The notes beneath the pieces are model-generated. The model searched no databases and had not been told where the DNA came from. It was given only the letters and a program-made list of their open reading frames with translations. From Nereocystis luetkeana (Eukaryota; Sar; Phaeophyceae; Laminariales; Laminariaceae), in NCBI GenBank assembly GCA_031213475.1, contig JARUPZ010000024.1, forward strand, positions 6,196,324 to 6,260,323: a DNA stretch of 64,000 bases. Reading direction: 5' to 3'. Positions 45,501 to 56,000 of this stretch are shown here, piece by piece (within the stretch, counting starts at the first letter, position 1; each line of letters starts with the position of its first letter). A program made the position numbers and the translations under genes.

Positions 45501-46184
45501 CTCTTAAAATCGGGACAGCCAGTGTTTCCGACCGATTGTTAACGCTTAAATCAATGTTCTTGTCCGATCCGTTTTTTCACTCAAAAACCTGCATTTTTTT
45601 TTGTGCCGCCCGGTCTATACACTCTTTTCCTACGTAGCCCCTACGATCCTCCCATGTTCTCAGTCCATTTCCGCCGTCGCTATTTCTAGTACTAACGCTG
45701 CTGTATACCTATTGATTGACGTTCGTTCGGCTTGCCCCCCCGCCCCCCCCCGCCCCCCCCCCACCCTCGGTGTCTGAAAAACACGTAACGAGCGCCCGAA
45801 TGTTGGAGGGGGTCTCTATCAGGAAGGAGTGCATGGTCAATGGTCGAAAGACGAAGGCAGTCGCCAAATGTGTGTCCTGGTCGGTATAAAATCCGACGTG
45901 ATCCGTCTCGGCATCGTGTAGGGATGCGAGGGTCTAAGGTCATACGAAAGCGGTCCCATGCATGACATCGAGTACCCCTCCCCCCCCCCCGCGCGCCTGC
46001 TACGTGTGTCCTGTTGAACACCTGCCCCCCCCAGATGGACCACCACCCCGAGTGGTTCAACGTGTACAACAGGGTGGATGTCACCCTGTCGACCCACGAC
46101 ATCGGGGGCCTGTCCCGCAAGGACGTGGTGCTCGCCCAGAGGATGGACGACTTCGCAACCCCCATAACGAGACCGCAGAGATAG
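39296..46184 (+). CDS. Pterin-4a-carbinolamine dehydratase (PCD/DCoH), probably mitochondrial
   Basis: Exons 39296-39541, 44237-44335 and 46035-46184, all joined in phase 0, encode 164 residues ending in TAG. PCD dehydrates 4a-hydroxy-tetrahydropterin in the recycling of tetrahydrobiopterin used by aromatic amino acid hydroxylases. The C-terminal ~100 residues match the family closely: [33 protein letters not shown], then [20 protein letters not shown] and [10 protein letters not shown]. The active-site His pair (DHHPEW) and the later STHD His are present. The first ~32 residues are rich in Ala, Arg and Ser with no acids ([20 protein letters not shown]), typical of a mitochondrial presequence; plastid targeting is less likely. 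The start has a good context (AAACCATGA). Intron 1 is 4.7 kb, filled with CAG-rich duplicated repeats; intron 2 is 1.7 kb and holds a family A element. Confidence 0.93.
39733..39805. mobile_element. Family A MITE, truncated
   Basis: Left arm and core only (TATTACGGGGAACCATATTA..., then TATTTTCACTATCACTAG); right arm lost. Confidence 0.6.
40030..41200. repeat. CAG-rich segmental repeats in PCD intron 1
   Basis: Three related blocks: CACGAGGCCAGGGTCAGCGT occurs at 40397 and 40688; GCAGGTGCCACAACTACTGC-like text at 40602 and 41139; TCGAAA(T/G)TCGGCATAAT at 40048 and 40538. Suggests serial duplication of a ~270-bp unit. Confidence 0.75.
41345..41570. repeat. 30-bp minisatellite
   Basis: Seven or so units of TCTGCCTGCTGTGGACAGGC plus CAG. 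Confidence 0.85.
41928..41974. mobile_element. Family A MITE, right arm only
   Basis: AATATTTGATCCTATTTACT then ATGGTGCCCCGTAATAG. Confidence 0.6.
43275..43440. repeat. Family D: opposed TCGGG arrays
   Basis: GGGTCAGGTCGGGTTGGGTC then CCCGACCCGATCC with a GAGAGTTTGAAAATCTC spacer. Confidence 0.8.
44237..44335 (+). CDS. PCD exon 2
   Basis: Thirty-three codons, [20 protein letters not shown] then [13 protein letters not shown]. The T19 tract just upstream serves as the polypyrimidine tract before AAGCAG. The donor is GTGAGG. Confidence 0.95.
45297..45410. mobile_element. Family A MITE
   Basis: Ends CTATTACGGGGGGCCATTGT and ACTATGGTCCCCCGTTATG; in PCD intron 2. Confidence 0.8.
45815..45985 (-). 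repeat. Family C fragment
   Basis: Minus-strand head portion with a C tract at 45977-45990; lies in intron 2 of the PCD gene near its acceptor. Confidence 0.65.
46035..46184 (+). CDS. PCD exon 3 with active-site motif and stop
   Basis: Starts exactly at MDHHPEW and runs to TAG at 46182-46184. The C-tract before its AG acceptor belongs in part to a minus-strand family C copy (45815-45985) inserted in the intron. Confidence 0.95.
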   Translation: MDHHPEWFNVYNRVDVTLSTHDIGGLSRKDVVLAQRMDDFATPITRPQR

Positions 46185-46409
46185 GGGGGCTAGGCTAGAT
46201 CGCGCGAATAGGGACTGTCGTCATTTTGTGCGCGTGCGCTGGTGGAATATTCGGTCGGGGGGGGGGGGGGGGGGGTTAGGTCAGACCCTGTGATGAAAAA
46301 CAAGGTTGCACTTTTTGCCTTCATTGTCTTGCGGTAAAGGGTTGCACTTTTTGCCTTCTGAGGCAGTATTTTCTGGCCGGTTGAGCTCCTCGAGGGAGCA
46401 ACTACCGGT

Positions 46410-46498
46410 TAACCCTTTCAGGATCGCAGCTCCGTTTTGGGGACAAAGCACTCAAATCCTAAGTAGTTTGTCCCCGTAACGGGACCGCGGTCCTAAAC
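46410..46498. mobile_element. Family B foldback element
   Basis: TTAACCCTTTCAGGATCGCA and CGGGACCGCGGTCCTAAAC arms. Confidence 0.75.
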
Positions 46499-46539
46499 TA
46501 GTAAAAAATATGACATTTTTACTACCTAAGTATATTTGT

Positions 46540-46650
46540 TTTATTACGGGGGACCATAGTTAACAGGACCTATGGTATACATAAAAACCTATATGTTTAA
46601 CCATTTTTACTAACAATATTTGGTCCTGTTAACTATGGCCCCCCGTAATA
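46540..46650. mobile_element. Family A MITE
   Basis: Ends TATTACGGGGGACCATAGTT and AACTATGGCCCCCCGTAATA. Lies about 40 bp after a family B element. Confidence 0.85.
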
Positions 46651-46979
46651 GTACTTTCAGTGTCTTTCATTGTTGGTCGTGTTGCTGCGCGAACAGCCTT
46701 TTCTTGGGGAGTCATGCTTCGGTGTAAAATGTAAAATGAGCTCCTTAAGTGCGAGGGTCTAAAAAAAAATACGGCACGCCACTCCTGCCTACCGTGGCAA
46801 TTAATTGCTCAAAATATTTTCTATAGAGCAAAAAAAAGAAAAACTAATAGTATGTGTAATATATCTCTGCTTTCAATCCCTTGAACAAAAAACAAAAACA
46901 AAAAAAAATAGGCCGGACGGCTGCCTCATAATTCGTAGGATCCCCAGCCTTACCAAGCTCCAAACGACCAGGGGTCTTC

Positions 46980-47400
46980 ACGGGTCGTGACGCCAACCCG
47001 CGTGTCGGGTCAGGAAGCTTTCGAGATCTCGCGGGTCGGGTGAGGTCGGGTCGGGTCGGGTCGGATCGGATCGGGTCGGGTCGGGTCGGGTCGGGTCGGG
47101 TCGGGTCGGGTCGGGTCGGGTCGGGTCGGGTCGGGTCGGGTCGGGTCGGGTCGGGTCGGGTCGGGTCGGGTCGGGTCGGGTCGGGTCGGGTCGGGTCGGG
47201 TCGGGTCGGGTCGGGTCGGGTCGGGTCGGGTCGGGTCGGGTCGGGTCGGGTCGGGTCGGGTCGGGTCGGGTCGGGTCGGGTCGGGTCGGGTCGGGTCAGG
47301 ATGTTCTTAATCCCCCACGGACTAGGTCGGGTTACTCTTACCCTTACCCATACCCGACCCGACCTATCCCGCGAAGTTCGATCCGACCCTTGCACAGCGC
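46980..47400. repeat. Family D, expanded: about 50 units of TCGGG
   Basis: A near-perfect (TCGGG)n array at about 47045-47297, followed by GATGTTCTTAATCCCCCACG and a short opposed CCCGA array. Open frames here (GSGRV repeats) are by-products. Confidence 0.95.
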
Positions 47401-47799
47401 TGATAGAGACCCCCTGGCTGCATGTTAGGCAGCCATCGTGCACCTTTTTTGTTCCACTCGCTTCCGTCATAGTGCGATCATGACGAACGACCGAAGGGGG
47501 TCTACCGTAGTTGGTCCTCTGAAGTGGCGAACCACGTCGCGGTAGGAAGGGAGGTAGGGAGGGAGGGAGGGACGGGGACGGGGGCGGGGCGGGGGGTGTA
47601 CTCATTTGTTGCTTGCCTCAAGTCATTCGACCATTGACCACGCATCCCTTTCGAGCCGCGTTAGAGAGGGGGAGGGGGGCGCGTACTCATTTTTTGCTCA
47701 CGTAGCCGATGAGTGCGAGTGTTCGCCGGGTTGCGTGTGCGTTTTGTTTTGAAAACGTCCTATTTCTTCACGACTCTTCACGGACCAGGAAATCGAAAA

Positions 47800-47835
47800 T
47801 TATCACGGGTCGGGTCGGATCGGGTCGGACCGGGA
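47800..47835. repeat. Family D fragment
   Basis: ATTATCACGGGTCGGGTCGG then ATCGGGTCGGACCGGG. Confidence 0.6.
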
Positions 47836-49460
47836 CACCTCTCTTATTGTTTTTTAAGTGATTGAGGCCGTGTGATGTAAGCTTCAGGAAGTCAACAGCC
47901 GAGAGGGGAAAACCCAAGAGGTAAATCTGGGGATGGGGCCGGGTGTGCTGCTGACTGGCTCCAGGAGCTTCAGCCAACCAATGATCAGCCAATGAGGGTG
48001 GGGTCTCCACACCGTGCAGGGCGGTGTCGAGCCGGGGGGTCGCGGCTTTAGTTCCCGGTTGATCGGAGTTGTGGATATGTGGAGGGATTCCAGATCCGGG
48101 GATGCGACCGTACCCTGCCCGGGCGTGGTGGAACCTCGATCTGGCTCTATTCAACACCAATGTTCTAGAAAGACCCAGCCGCCTCTGGCATGGATGTTCC
48201 CAACCAATCGTCTGCCAGAATTGTAACTTTAAATTGTACGTCAGCAGCTAGGCTGGCTAGAGGGTGTTTAGGACGGCTTCGGGATCGTGTCCCGGCCACG
48301 GCTCGGCGCGGCGTGGGACCCGGTATTCTGCTGGTTGTGGCACCCAGCCTCCCTACCCTGTAAGCAAGGCGGGGCTGAAGCGCTATGAATCGCGCCTCCA
48401 AATTGCAGGCAGACAGACAGACAGACAGAATATCAGCATATATTACGATACGTTTTAGAATACATGTAGGCCATCCGCGATTGCGAGGAACCACCTCGTG
48501 CACACCACCCCCCCCGTATGTCCAGCTTCGCGACCGGCGTCTGCATTTTCTTGCAAGATTTGTCTCAAGGTTTCTTGTCTTTCTTGTGTCCACGCTTTCC
48601 CAGTGCGAGCAACGCCAGTCTCTCCTTCTCGTTGGTTGCCTCCAGACCGCTTCGCACCTGTCAATAGACCACAACAGGGCACCCAATAAGAAACTGGAAA
48701 TATGGCCCGGGCTGGGTTTCTTATTGTAGAATGGGTGCTTGCTCTACGTACACTAACTTTGAGTATAACGGTCTCTGGATTTCTTGTTTCTCTGCAAATG
48801 TTAGCGGTGGTCTTGTTGCTGATATTTTTCTTAGCGCTGTTGATCAGATGCCCTGTGCAGCAGCATGGTGTAGTACGGGCCGATCAAACAGTTTGGATTA
48901 TTTTTGTGGATTGTGTTACGTGTTGCACTGGTGTTGGTGCTTGTGGGCTGGCGTCTGTGTCTGCGTCGTGATGCGTGGTGTGCGTGTCAATTGTCATGAG
49001 AGCTGTTTCATCTGTCGTTGTTGTTGCTGCCTCTATTTCTGCAGGACTGTTGTTATTGATGCGGACGCTATTCCCGGTAATGCAACCCAGCATCTACGTA
49101 TAACGCTTCATGTATCGTGCACTCGCACACGCGAGAAAGCCGATCGCCCGCTTGCGCAGATGTCGGGGTTGTGCAAATCGGCAACGTGCAGCTATCGCAA
49201 TCAGTAAGGCACAAACAAGACTGCTGCAGGCAGACAAACTCGGGAAATAATGGGAGCCTGTACGCACCGCCGCGTGGTTTTTGGTCGCTTCGCTCCCATA
49301 TGTTTTGGCGCTTCGCGTCAAAATGAGTTCAATCGCCCATAGGAGGTAAGACCATGAAAGTGCGGCCCGGAAGCCTGACCACCACAGCACGACTCGCTCT
49401 GACAACGCCTTTCGATTAAACATAACGGGCGGCGAAACTAAGAACGCCTCGTTTTTGAGC

Positions 49461-49570
49461 GCTGACTGAGTAGCTCAGTGGTTTGACCTGGTACTAAATA
49501 TCCCGAACAAAAGGAGTACCTTTGGGCTCGATACGGCCTCCCGCCGACAACACCCTCCGGGCTTGATCAA
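49461..49570 (+). repeat. tRNA-like repeat (SINE head or tRNA relic)
   Basis: GAGTAGCTCAGTGGTTTGAC resembles a tRNA D arm (A box TRGCNNAGYGG) and TTGGGCTCGATACGGCC a T arm. The anticodon arm is not foldable, so not a working tRNA. Confidence 0.5.
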
Positions 49571-49744
49571 ACCCGCAATCAGCGGCCTGGTGTTTCCTTC
49601 ATACAGCCCCCCTCCCTAGTGGTGTGTTCTTTTACTTTAGTGGTTAACTCCTATTATTGGGACTCTCTGCATCGAGTGTTCTTCTATCGTGGTTCTCCCC
49701 ACTTCCTTTCCGCATTTTTGTACCCACGGCAGAAAAAAGCAGAA

Positions 49745-49880
49745 ATACGACGTCTGGCGGGACTCGCACCCCCGGCTTGCTCTGTTCGAAGCGTAAAGGA
49801 CACTCACTCGTAGACCACTGAGCTCAGCGGTTTGACCTAAACATTCCGAACAGGCTTCTTCCCACGGCCTCACCACGCAC
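49745..49880. repeat. tRNA-like sequences on both strands
   Basis: On minus, GAGCTCAGTGGTCTACGAG and GGGGGTGCGAGTCCCGCC look like D and T arms; the loop UCCUUUA lacks U33 and a purine at 37, so it is a relic. On plus, CTGAGCTCAGCGGTTTGACC starts another copy of the 49461 type. Confidence 0.5.
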
Positions 49881-50169
49881 AACTCTGCACACACGTTTCA
49901 GACCTCGGACGTATCGTCATCCATCTGGACGATAGAGATGGCGTATTTCCGCCCAAATGTTTTCTGAATGACGAGGTTTCCTCCACCCCTAATCGTCTAA
50001 TAATGCCAATCTTGTTTCGTAAAGATTATGTGTTCAAAAACTGGGGCCGTAAGATTATTCATCGGGATGCAATTTGATAGGTAGGTAGGTGCTGAAGTTC
50101 GGTTTTCCGGTGAGGTATCATGGAACTCCTAATTAATGGGAAGAACCCCAGAAAATGGGAAAAACCTCT

Positions 50170-50375
50170 ATCGTAGAACGTCTCTCTGATCTATCTACAT
50201 ACAGTAGATGATCTACAGTTCCTCACCTGCCGCAGTGAGAAGCTTCTGCAGGATCTGCATGCACAGTCCAGGACGCACGTGCTAGACCGTGATGCAGATT
50301 GTACAGCTCCCACGCGGCAAAATGGGCTAGATCATATGCAGCTAGCTCAGGAATCGAATACCTTAGATATGTCAC
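50170..50375 (+). repeat. Family E copy
   Basis: GTAGATGATCTACAGTTCCT, CACCTGCCGCAGTGAGAAGC and GGCAAAATGGGCTAGATCAT. Confidence 0.7.
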
Positions 50376-50409
50376 GTTTTCTTACAAGAAGAACAGTGGA
50401 TATCCCGAC

Positions 50410-50502
50410 TTCCCCCACTCCGTCCCGGCGTTGCAGGGAAAGCGAGGGTCTATGACCTGACGACTACGGTCATGCATCATATCGAGTCCCCCCCCCCCCT
50501 AT
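50410..50502 (-). repeat. Family C head fragment
   Basis: Minus-strand, diverged head with a C tract at 50488-50499. Confidence 0.6.
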
Positions 50503-50621
50503 ATATTCTATATAAGTTGAGTTGGCGTCGATTGGTAACGACACTGCAAACATACACCGCTTACTACTTGAGCTACTGTATACAACCAAGGGTACCGTTT
50601 TCAAACGTTTATTTGTTTTTG

Positions 50622-51042
50622 GCGGTCGGTCACAGCTCGTGGTCGAGTGAACAGATCATTTGTGCGGGGTGGAGAACCTTACTCCGCACATGTGGGAATG
50701 ATCGTATAACGTACCAGGTAATGTTTACGATAAGGCACCCAGGAGGCAGCTACACAGTGAACCATTTGCTGTCTCTGGAGTGGTCATACAGGAAAATAAA
50801 CCAACTCATTGAAGCTGTCATCTATGTGCAAGTCCGCCTCACAACCGGTTCTTAGTAGGATGCAGCTCACCCTTCATGCGACTCGGCGGACACCTCACGG
50901 CGCTTCGCGCTTGGTGTAAGCAATGTCTGCCTGGTCGGTGAAAACCCGACATGCTCCGTCCCAGCATTGTAGGGATGCGAAGGTCTGTGGTCATACGAGT
51001 ACGGCCATGCATAAGATCGAGTACCACCCCCCCCCCCCCCCG
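50622..51042 (-). repeat. Family C, near full length
   Basis: Minus strand: C tract at 51027-51041 (head), shared body, and at the far end TTTGTTTTTGGCGGTCGG, the complement of the A-rich tail seen at 53978. About 420 bp, so this copy and 53556-53997 define the element. Confidence 0.8.
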
Positions 51043-52084
51043 CGCGCGCGCCATGGGGTTCGGCCGCTTCTCCCCAGTCCGTTCTAGTGAGAGGGATTCG
51101 ATCGAAGCTTGTGGCCAATATAACCAAGACTCGTACGACGGGGCTATGTACGCAGCACCTAACATGTTTCTGGGGGTCCTCTCACTTTGGGAGATCTCCA
51201 GGCGTGCTTCGTCCAAAGGGCTGACTCTTTTCAGAAGGTATGTACGCTTACCTACCTACTACCCAGATGGGCAGTCATCATGGCCTCCTACACCGAGGCT
51301 GTCCCGTTCGGACGTTAAAATTTATTGCGAGCGGTTTTTATGTTGCGGAACAGAGTGGTGCGGTAACGAAAACCATAGTATGGTACAACACAAACGGGAT
51401 ACGTACCGGGTACATACTCCGTCACGAATACTCCTTGCCAAAACGTGGCACCCGACACAAGCGACACGATTCCTTTTGTCGTTTTTATCGTGCGTTTCCG
51501 CTCTACCCCCCCCCCTCTACGAGTGCTGCTCTGTTTCTTGCCGCGCGACAAAATAAAACTTGTCATACGCGTAATGCGCAACGAGCATTGACTTGATGGA
51601 TGCATTGTTCGATGTATCTTAGGGACGATGCACCCTGATACATTCCGAGTCTTCGTCCTTCCTCTCACTTACTTGGGGTGCTCTGCAAGCAAGCCCTGAC
51701 TTTTGAGAAGAATATAAAAAATGGGCAAGGACATGATGAACGATGCCACGCCCCCCTAGGTGATGCAACAAAAACTCATTTAAGAAAAAAAAAACGACGC
51801 TCCAGCCTGTGATAAGTAATGCCTTATCGGGCAGTTCCTCAACGCCCTTAATGAGCCCCGATCCGCCATAATGTTTTGCCTTGTAAGGCAAAAAGTGCCA
51901 CCCCTCCTATTATCGTAGTGCGTGCCAATAAGGCACACGGCAGGTAGGGGTCGTGCCTTATTGTATTTCTCACCCGAAACACGGAGTTCACGGAACATGG
52001 TTCGCGCAATTTTCCCGAGATCGTAATTTCTGATGATGTTATGCTCTAGTCCTCTGAAACAAACATACTCAGGCCGTTTTGTTT

Positions 52085-52330
52085 ATCGGAGGGCTTTCCC
52101 CCCCTCCCCCCATAATTTCCGCATTTTTTTCGCGCAATTTTTTTAATCCTCCAGATTTTCCTGATTTTTTCCCCTCCAAAAATGTGAAAATTAATTTGCT
52201 TGATATTCTCCTTGTGGAGATTTCCGCACAAAAACTCTTGATAGAGCGCTTCCGTATCTTGATACAATTTTCCATTCTTTCCAAAGTTTGGAATTTCTGC
52301 AAAAAAAATGTTCCACATGAAAGGCCCAAA
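52085..52330. mobile_element. Family F relative, one terminus lost
   Basis: Shares ATAATTTCCGCATTTTTTTC, GCGCAATTTTTTTAATCCTC and AGATTTTCCTGATTTTTTCC with the copy at 15286. Confidence 0.65.
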
Positions 52331-52395
52331 AGCGTGGTACCTAAACGTATAGTGGAGATCGGTAGTTGTTGTTGTGCTCTCACTTGTGGAGCCTA

Positions 52396-52503
52396 TACGG
52401 GGGACCATAGTTAATAGGACCAAATGTTGTTAGTAGAAATAGTTAAATAGATAGGTTTTTATGTATACCACAGGTCCTATGAACTATGGCCCCCCGTAAT
52501 AGT
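52396..52503. mobile_element. Family A MITE
   Basis: Ends CTATACGGGGGACCATAGTT and AACTATGGCCCCCCGTAATA. Confidence 0.8.
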
Positions 52504-52729
52504 AGGTCAGCAAATATCGAGCCAAGCCAAAATAAATGTCCCCCCTGGAAATATACCGTGCCTTTTTGCCTCGTTGCTGCGCCCTCTGCCACCGCCTTTT
52601 TGCCGCCGTGCGCAGTTTTCTCCCCAACGAGAAAACACACACACACATCGCGCCACCACACTTTCGAACAAGGATTGCCACGGTATATCTGTACTCTGCC
52701 TCGACTAAACTCGTCAAGGGAAATGCTCA

Positions 52730-52823
52730 ACCCTTTTAGAGCTGCAGTCCCGTTTTTGGGACAATCCACTCAAAATTCCAAGTAGAGTGTCCCCAGAACG
52801 GGACTGCGGTCCTAAAAGGGTTA
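52730..52823. mobile_element. Family B foldback element beside a minus-strand exon
   Basis: AACCCTTTTAGAGCTGCAGT and ACTGCGGTCCTAAAAGGGTT are near-perfect complements. Flanked by a duplicated piece of the neighbouring exon end. Confidence 0.85.
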
Positions 52824-52917
52824 ATCGCGCGCGCTATGATACCATACCATACCTTCACAACAACAACAAAAAATGGCATCATGGCCGTCCACGTGCTCTG
52901 TGCTTCGACTAACCTAC

Positions 52918-53004
52918 CTCGTCGAGGGAAGACTGCATCAGCCACAGCTCCGCTCCCACGTCCGCCTTCAGGTTGGAAAGCCGGAGAGTCCCCTCGCCCA
53001 TGGC
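52918..53004 (-). CDS. Exon: AMGEGTLRLSNLKADVGAEL...
   Basis: Twenty-nine codons, phase 0 on both sides, with donor GTAGGT and a weak acceptor GGGTAAG. It may instead be a first exon starting at the ATG (53001). The 3' edge of this exon with its donor is repeated at about 52690-52720, on the other side of a family B element. Confidence 0.5.
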
Positions 53005-56000
53005 CTTACCCCGCCGCCGGCGTGAAAACGTAACGCCATCACAAGACCATCACAAGGCAGAATGAAGACGCCCAGAAATAGCCACAGCGCAGTAAGGGGT
53101 CGATTTCAGGGGTGGGCGTGCGGTCGAACACGTTCCAGGTTAGTAGCTTCACAGTTTTTACGTTGGTGGTTTACGTATCACATACCAGGTACAATACTCC
53201 AATCAGTCCCGAAATATAAGGACCACTATGCCCCAAAATATAAGGACCATTTTGTCTTGAAATATAAGGATCCCTATGCACGGAAATGTAAGGGCCACTC
53301 TGTCCCGAAATATAAGGGCCGCTATGTCCTCAAAATATAAGGACCACTCTGTCCAGAAATATAAGGATCCCTATGTGCTGAAATGTAAGGTCCAAATGTA
53401 GTTACTAAAAATAGTCAAATCTATAGGTTTTTGTGTGTTCCACAGGCCCTGTTTACTATTGTCCCCCTTAATAAGTGTGTGTCAACTATGCCGTCGAACA
53501 ACTGGGGACGTCTACTACTGCAGTTTACGGCCGTTGCGGAGGCACGGCATATACAGGGGGGGGGGGGGGTGTACTCGATAGGAGATATGCACTCGATCTC
53601 ATACATGGCCGTAGTCGTATGATCATATACCCTCGCATCCCTACAATGCCGGGACGGGGCATGTCGGGTTTTCACCGACCAAGCAGGCATTGCTTGCACC
53701 AAGCACGAAGCGCGATGGGGTGTCTGGCGAGTCGCATGAAGGGTGAGCTGCATCCTACTAAGAACCGCTTTCGAGACTTGCATATGGATGACAGCTTCAA
53801 TGAGTACATTTAATTTCCGGTCTAGGCGTTTCCAGAGACAGCAATGGGAGTACCGTGTAACTGCCTCTTGGGTGCCTTACCATAAACACAACGTGATGAG
53901 ATCATTCCCATTTGTGCGGAGTAAAGGTTGTTCACCTCGCACAAATGATCCAACTCGACCACCAGCCTTGGCCGACCGCCAAAAAAAAAAAAAAAAACGG
54001 TACCCTGGTTGTCTGGCTCAAGTATTAATAGTGAGCGGCATGTTTTACAGTGTCGTTGCCAACCGACGCCAACCCGACCCGAGACGTGGGGGGTGTACTC
54101 GATAGGACATAAGTACTCGATCTCAAGCATGGCCGTAGTCGTATGACCATAGCCCTTCGCATCTCTACAATGCCGGGACGGAGCACGTCGGGTCTCCACC
54201 GACCGCGAGGCGCCGTGAGGTGCCCGGCGAGTCGCACGAAGGGGGAGCTGCATCCTACCAAGAACCGCGTTAAGGCGGGGTTAGGGGGGGGAGTGTGGGC
54301 CCACCATTATGTTTTATGTTCGGCCGACGGAACTTTCCTAAAAACTGAGGAGCTACGCAATGCTTTGCAATCCGGTTCTTTAGAACCCCAGCATTTTCAA
54401 TCCCCATATTTGCAATCCTATTGTAGTAATTGCAATCGCTTAATTTACAATCCCACTATTTGCAATCCAAATATCTGCGGTCCCATTCTCTGCTTGCAAT
54501 CCCATTATTTTCAATCCCCTTATTTGCAATCCTATTGTAGTAATTAATTGCAATCCCACTGTTTACGATCCCACTACTTGCAATCCCATTTTGTACGATC
54601 CCATTCTCTGCAATACTAATATTTGCAATCCCAAGGTTTTGCAATCCCACCATTCGCAAGTCCGTTATTTCGCTACGTGTCCTCTTTGCCTTTGTTAGCG
54701 GGCTTGTGTCCACTTGACACCTGTAACCCACTGCAAGCGCTGACCGACAAACACAAAACCAGCGTGCAGCAACGTGCACGCTCGCTCACATCGTAGCTCT
54801 TGGTAATCTTGACGACCGCTTGCTCTAGATGAGACTCTAGCACTTTTTTGAAGCTATTCGTGCAGCAGTACAGCGGGGGCTCTCCGAAAGCCCTGTCCAC
54901 GCTGGCGTATTTCCTGCGAAATGTGGGGCCGGGGGCGGGGTGGACAGGGGAGGCGGGGGGGAGAATAAGCGGGATACAATCAAAGAAAAGGGCGTGAAAA
55001 AAGGCGTCAGAAACGCATAAACACCTCAGACAGATCATACAGATAATTACAGATCATGATCTATCTATCTACGAAGTATAGTGGGAAGGAGGGGGGTGTT
55101 TTCCGCCATGTGACCCCCGGTCGGCATTTTCGAAGGGGTGCGGGTGTGTTCGCGTAGAGAGGACCAACCGCTGGGCTACCCAAGTCGGGGCTGACTGCTT
55201 ACGTGCGTACGTAGGTCAGTGGTGCATCGTCGACAAACAAACGAATCATGTACCGGAGGGGTCAGGAGAGGGTATAGTATTTTAGCAGCAACAACAGGTA
55301 GCACCACCGGAAAAAAGAACAACAACGACAGCAACAGCAACAGCAACAGAACAGCTGTCGTAGAGAGGCAGAAGCAGCAGCTCGAGCTCGGGCAACGAGC
55401 TCGAGCTTGTCCACGCGTGGCACTGCCACCGATTGTCAGCAGTATACATAGAGCGCAAACTGAACCGTAAATGGGAGGAGATAAAAAGAAAACGAGAACC
55501 GGGTGGAATATGCTTGAATCACACCTCGCGGAACAGATCATCGATCCCGACTTAACCTGATGATCTATAGAACTTTCGGGGCAGGCACAAGCAGTAAATC
55601 TCTGTGGTCCGTATGATCTGAATGATCTGAATGATCTGAATGATCTGAATGATCCACAGCTCATGTTGCCGCGCCGAAGCCGTATGGTCTGCACGATCTG
55701 TGAATATCACATGCCTCTCTTGGGTTGGATCTGTACTGCTGTGTAGATCCTGCCCTAACCCCTCACAGCGGCAGGTGAGAAACCAGATCATCTACAGTAG
55801 ATAGATAGATAGATAGATAGATAGACAGATAGATACTTCGAAGTACAGTGCACATGGCTCCCATTTTTTGTTTTATCGCGAGAAGAAGAAATGCCCAGCG
55901 CTTCCTTCCCTCGTACCGACTCGCCGTTCTGCCGCACGTGGCTGTAACCGTCAATCGTCGACGCAGTCACACAGCAGCCACCCCGTGGATGCAACAGGGT

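Larger units (their letters stand above)
46185..52917. other. Repeat-rich stretch, no supported gene
   Basis: Families A, B, C, D, E and F and tRNA-like fragments all occur. A minus-strand frame at about 48525-48680 (GKAWTQERQETLRQILQENA) looks protein-like but lacks clear boundaries. Confidence 0.45.

Noticed and set aside
47040..47483. Open frame of GSGRV repeats
   Set aside because: It is only the TCGGG array translated; the opposite strand gives an equally open PTRPD frame.
48525..48680. Minus-strand coding exon GKAWTQERQETLRQILQENA
   Set aside because: Protein-like, but without clear acceptor and donor or a neighbour in phase.
53210..53400. CRISPR-like array
   Set aside because: Units are contiguous and lack unique spacers; it is an ordinary minisatellite in a eukaryotic genome.
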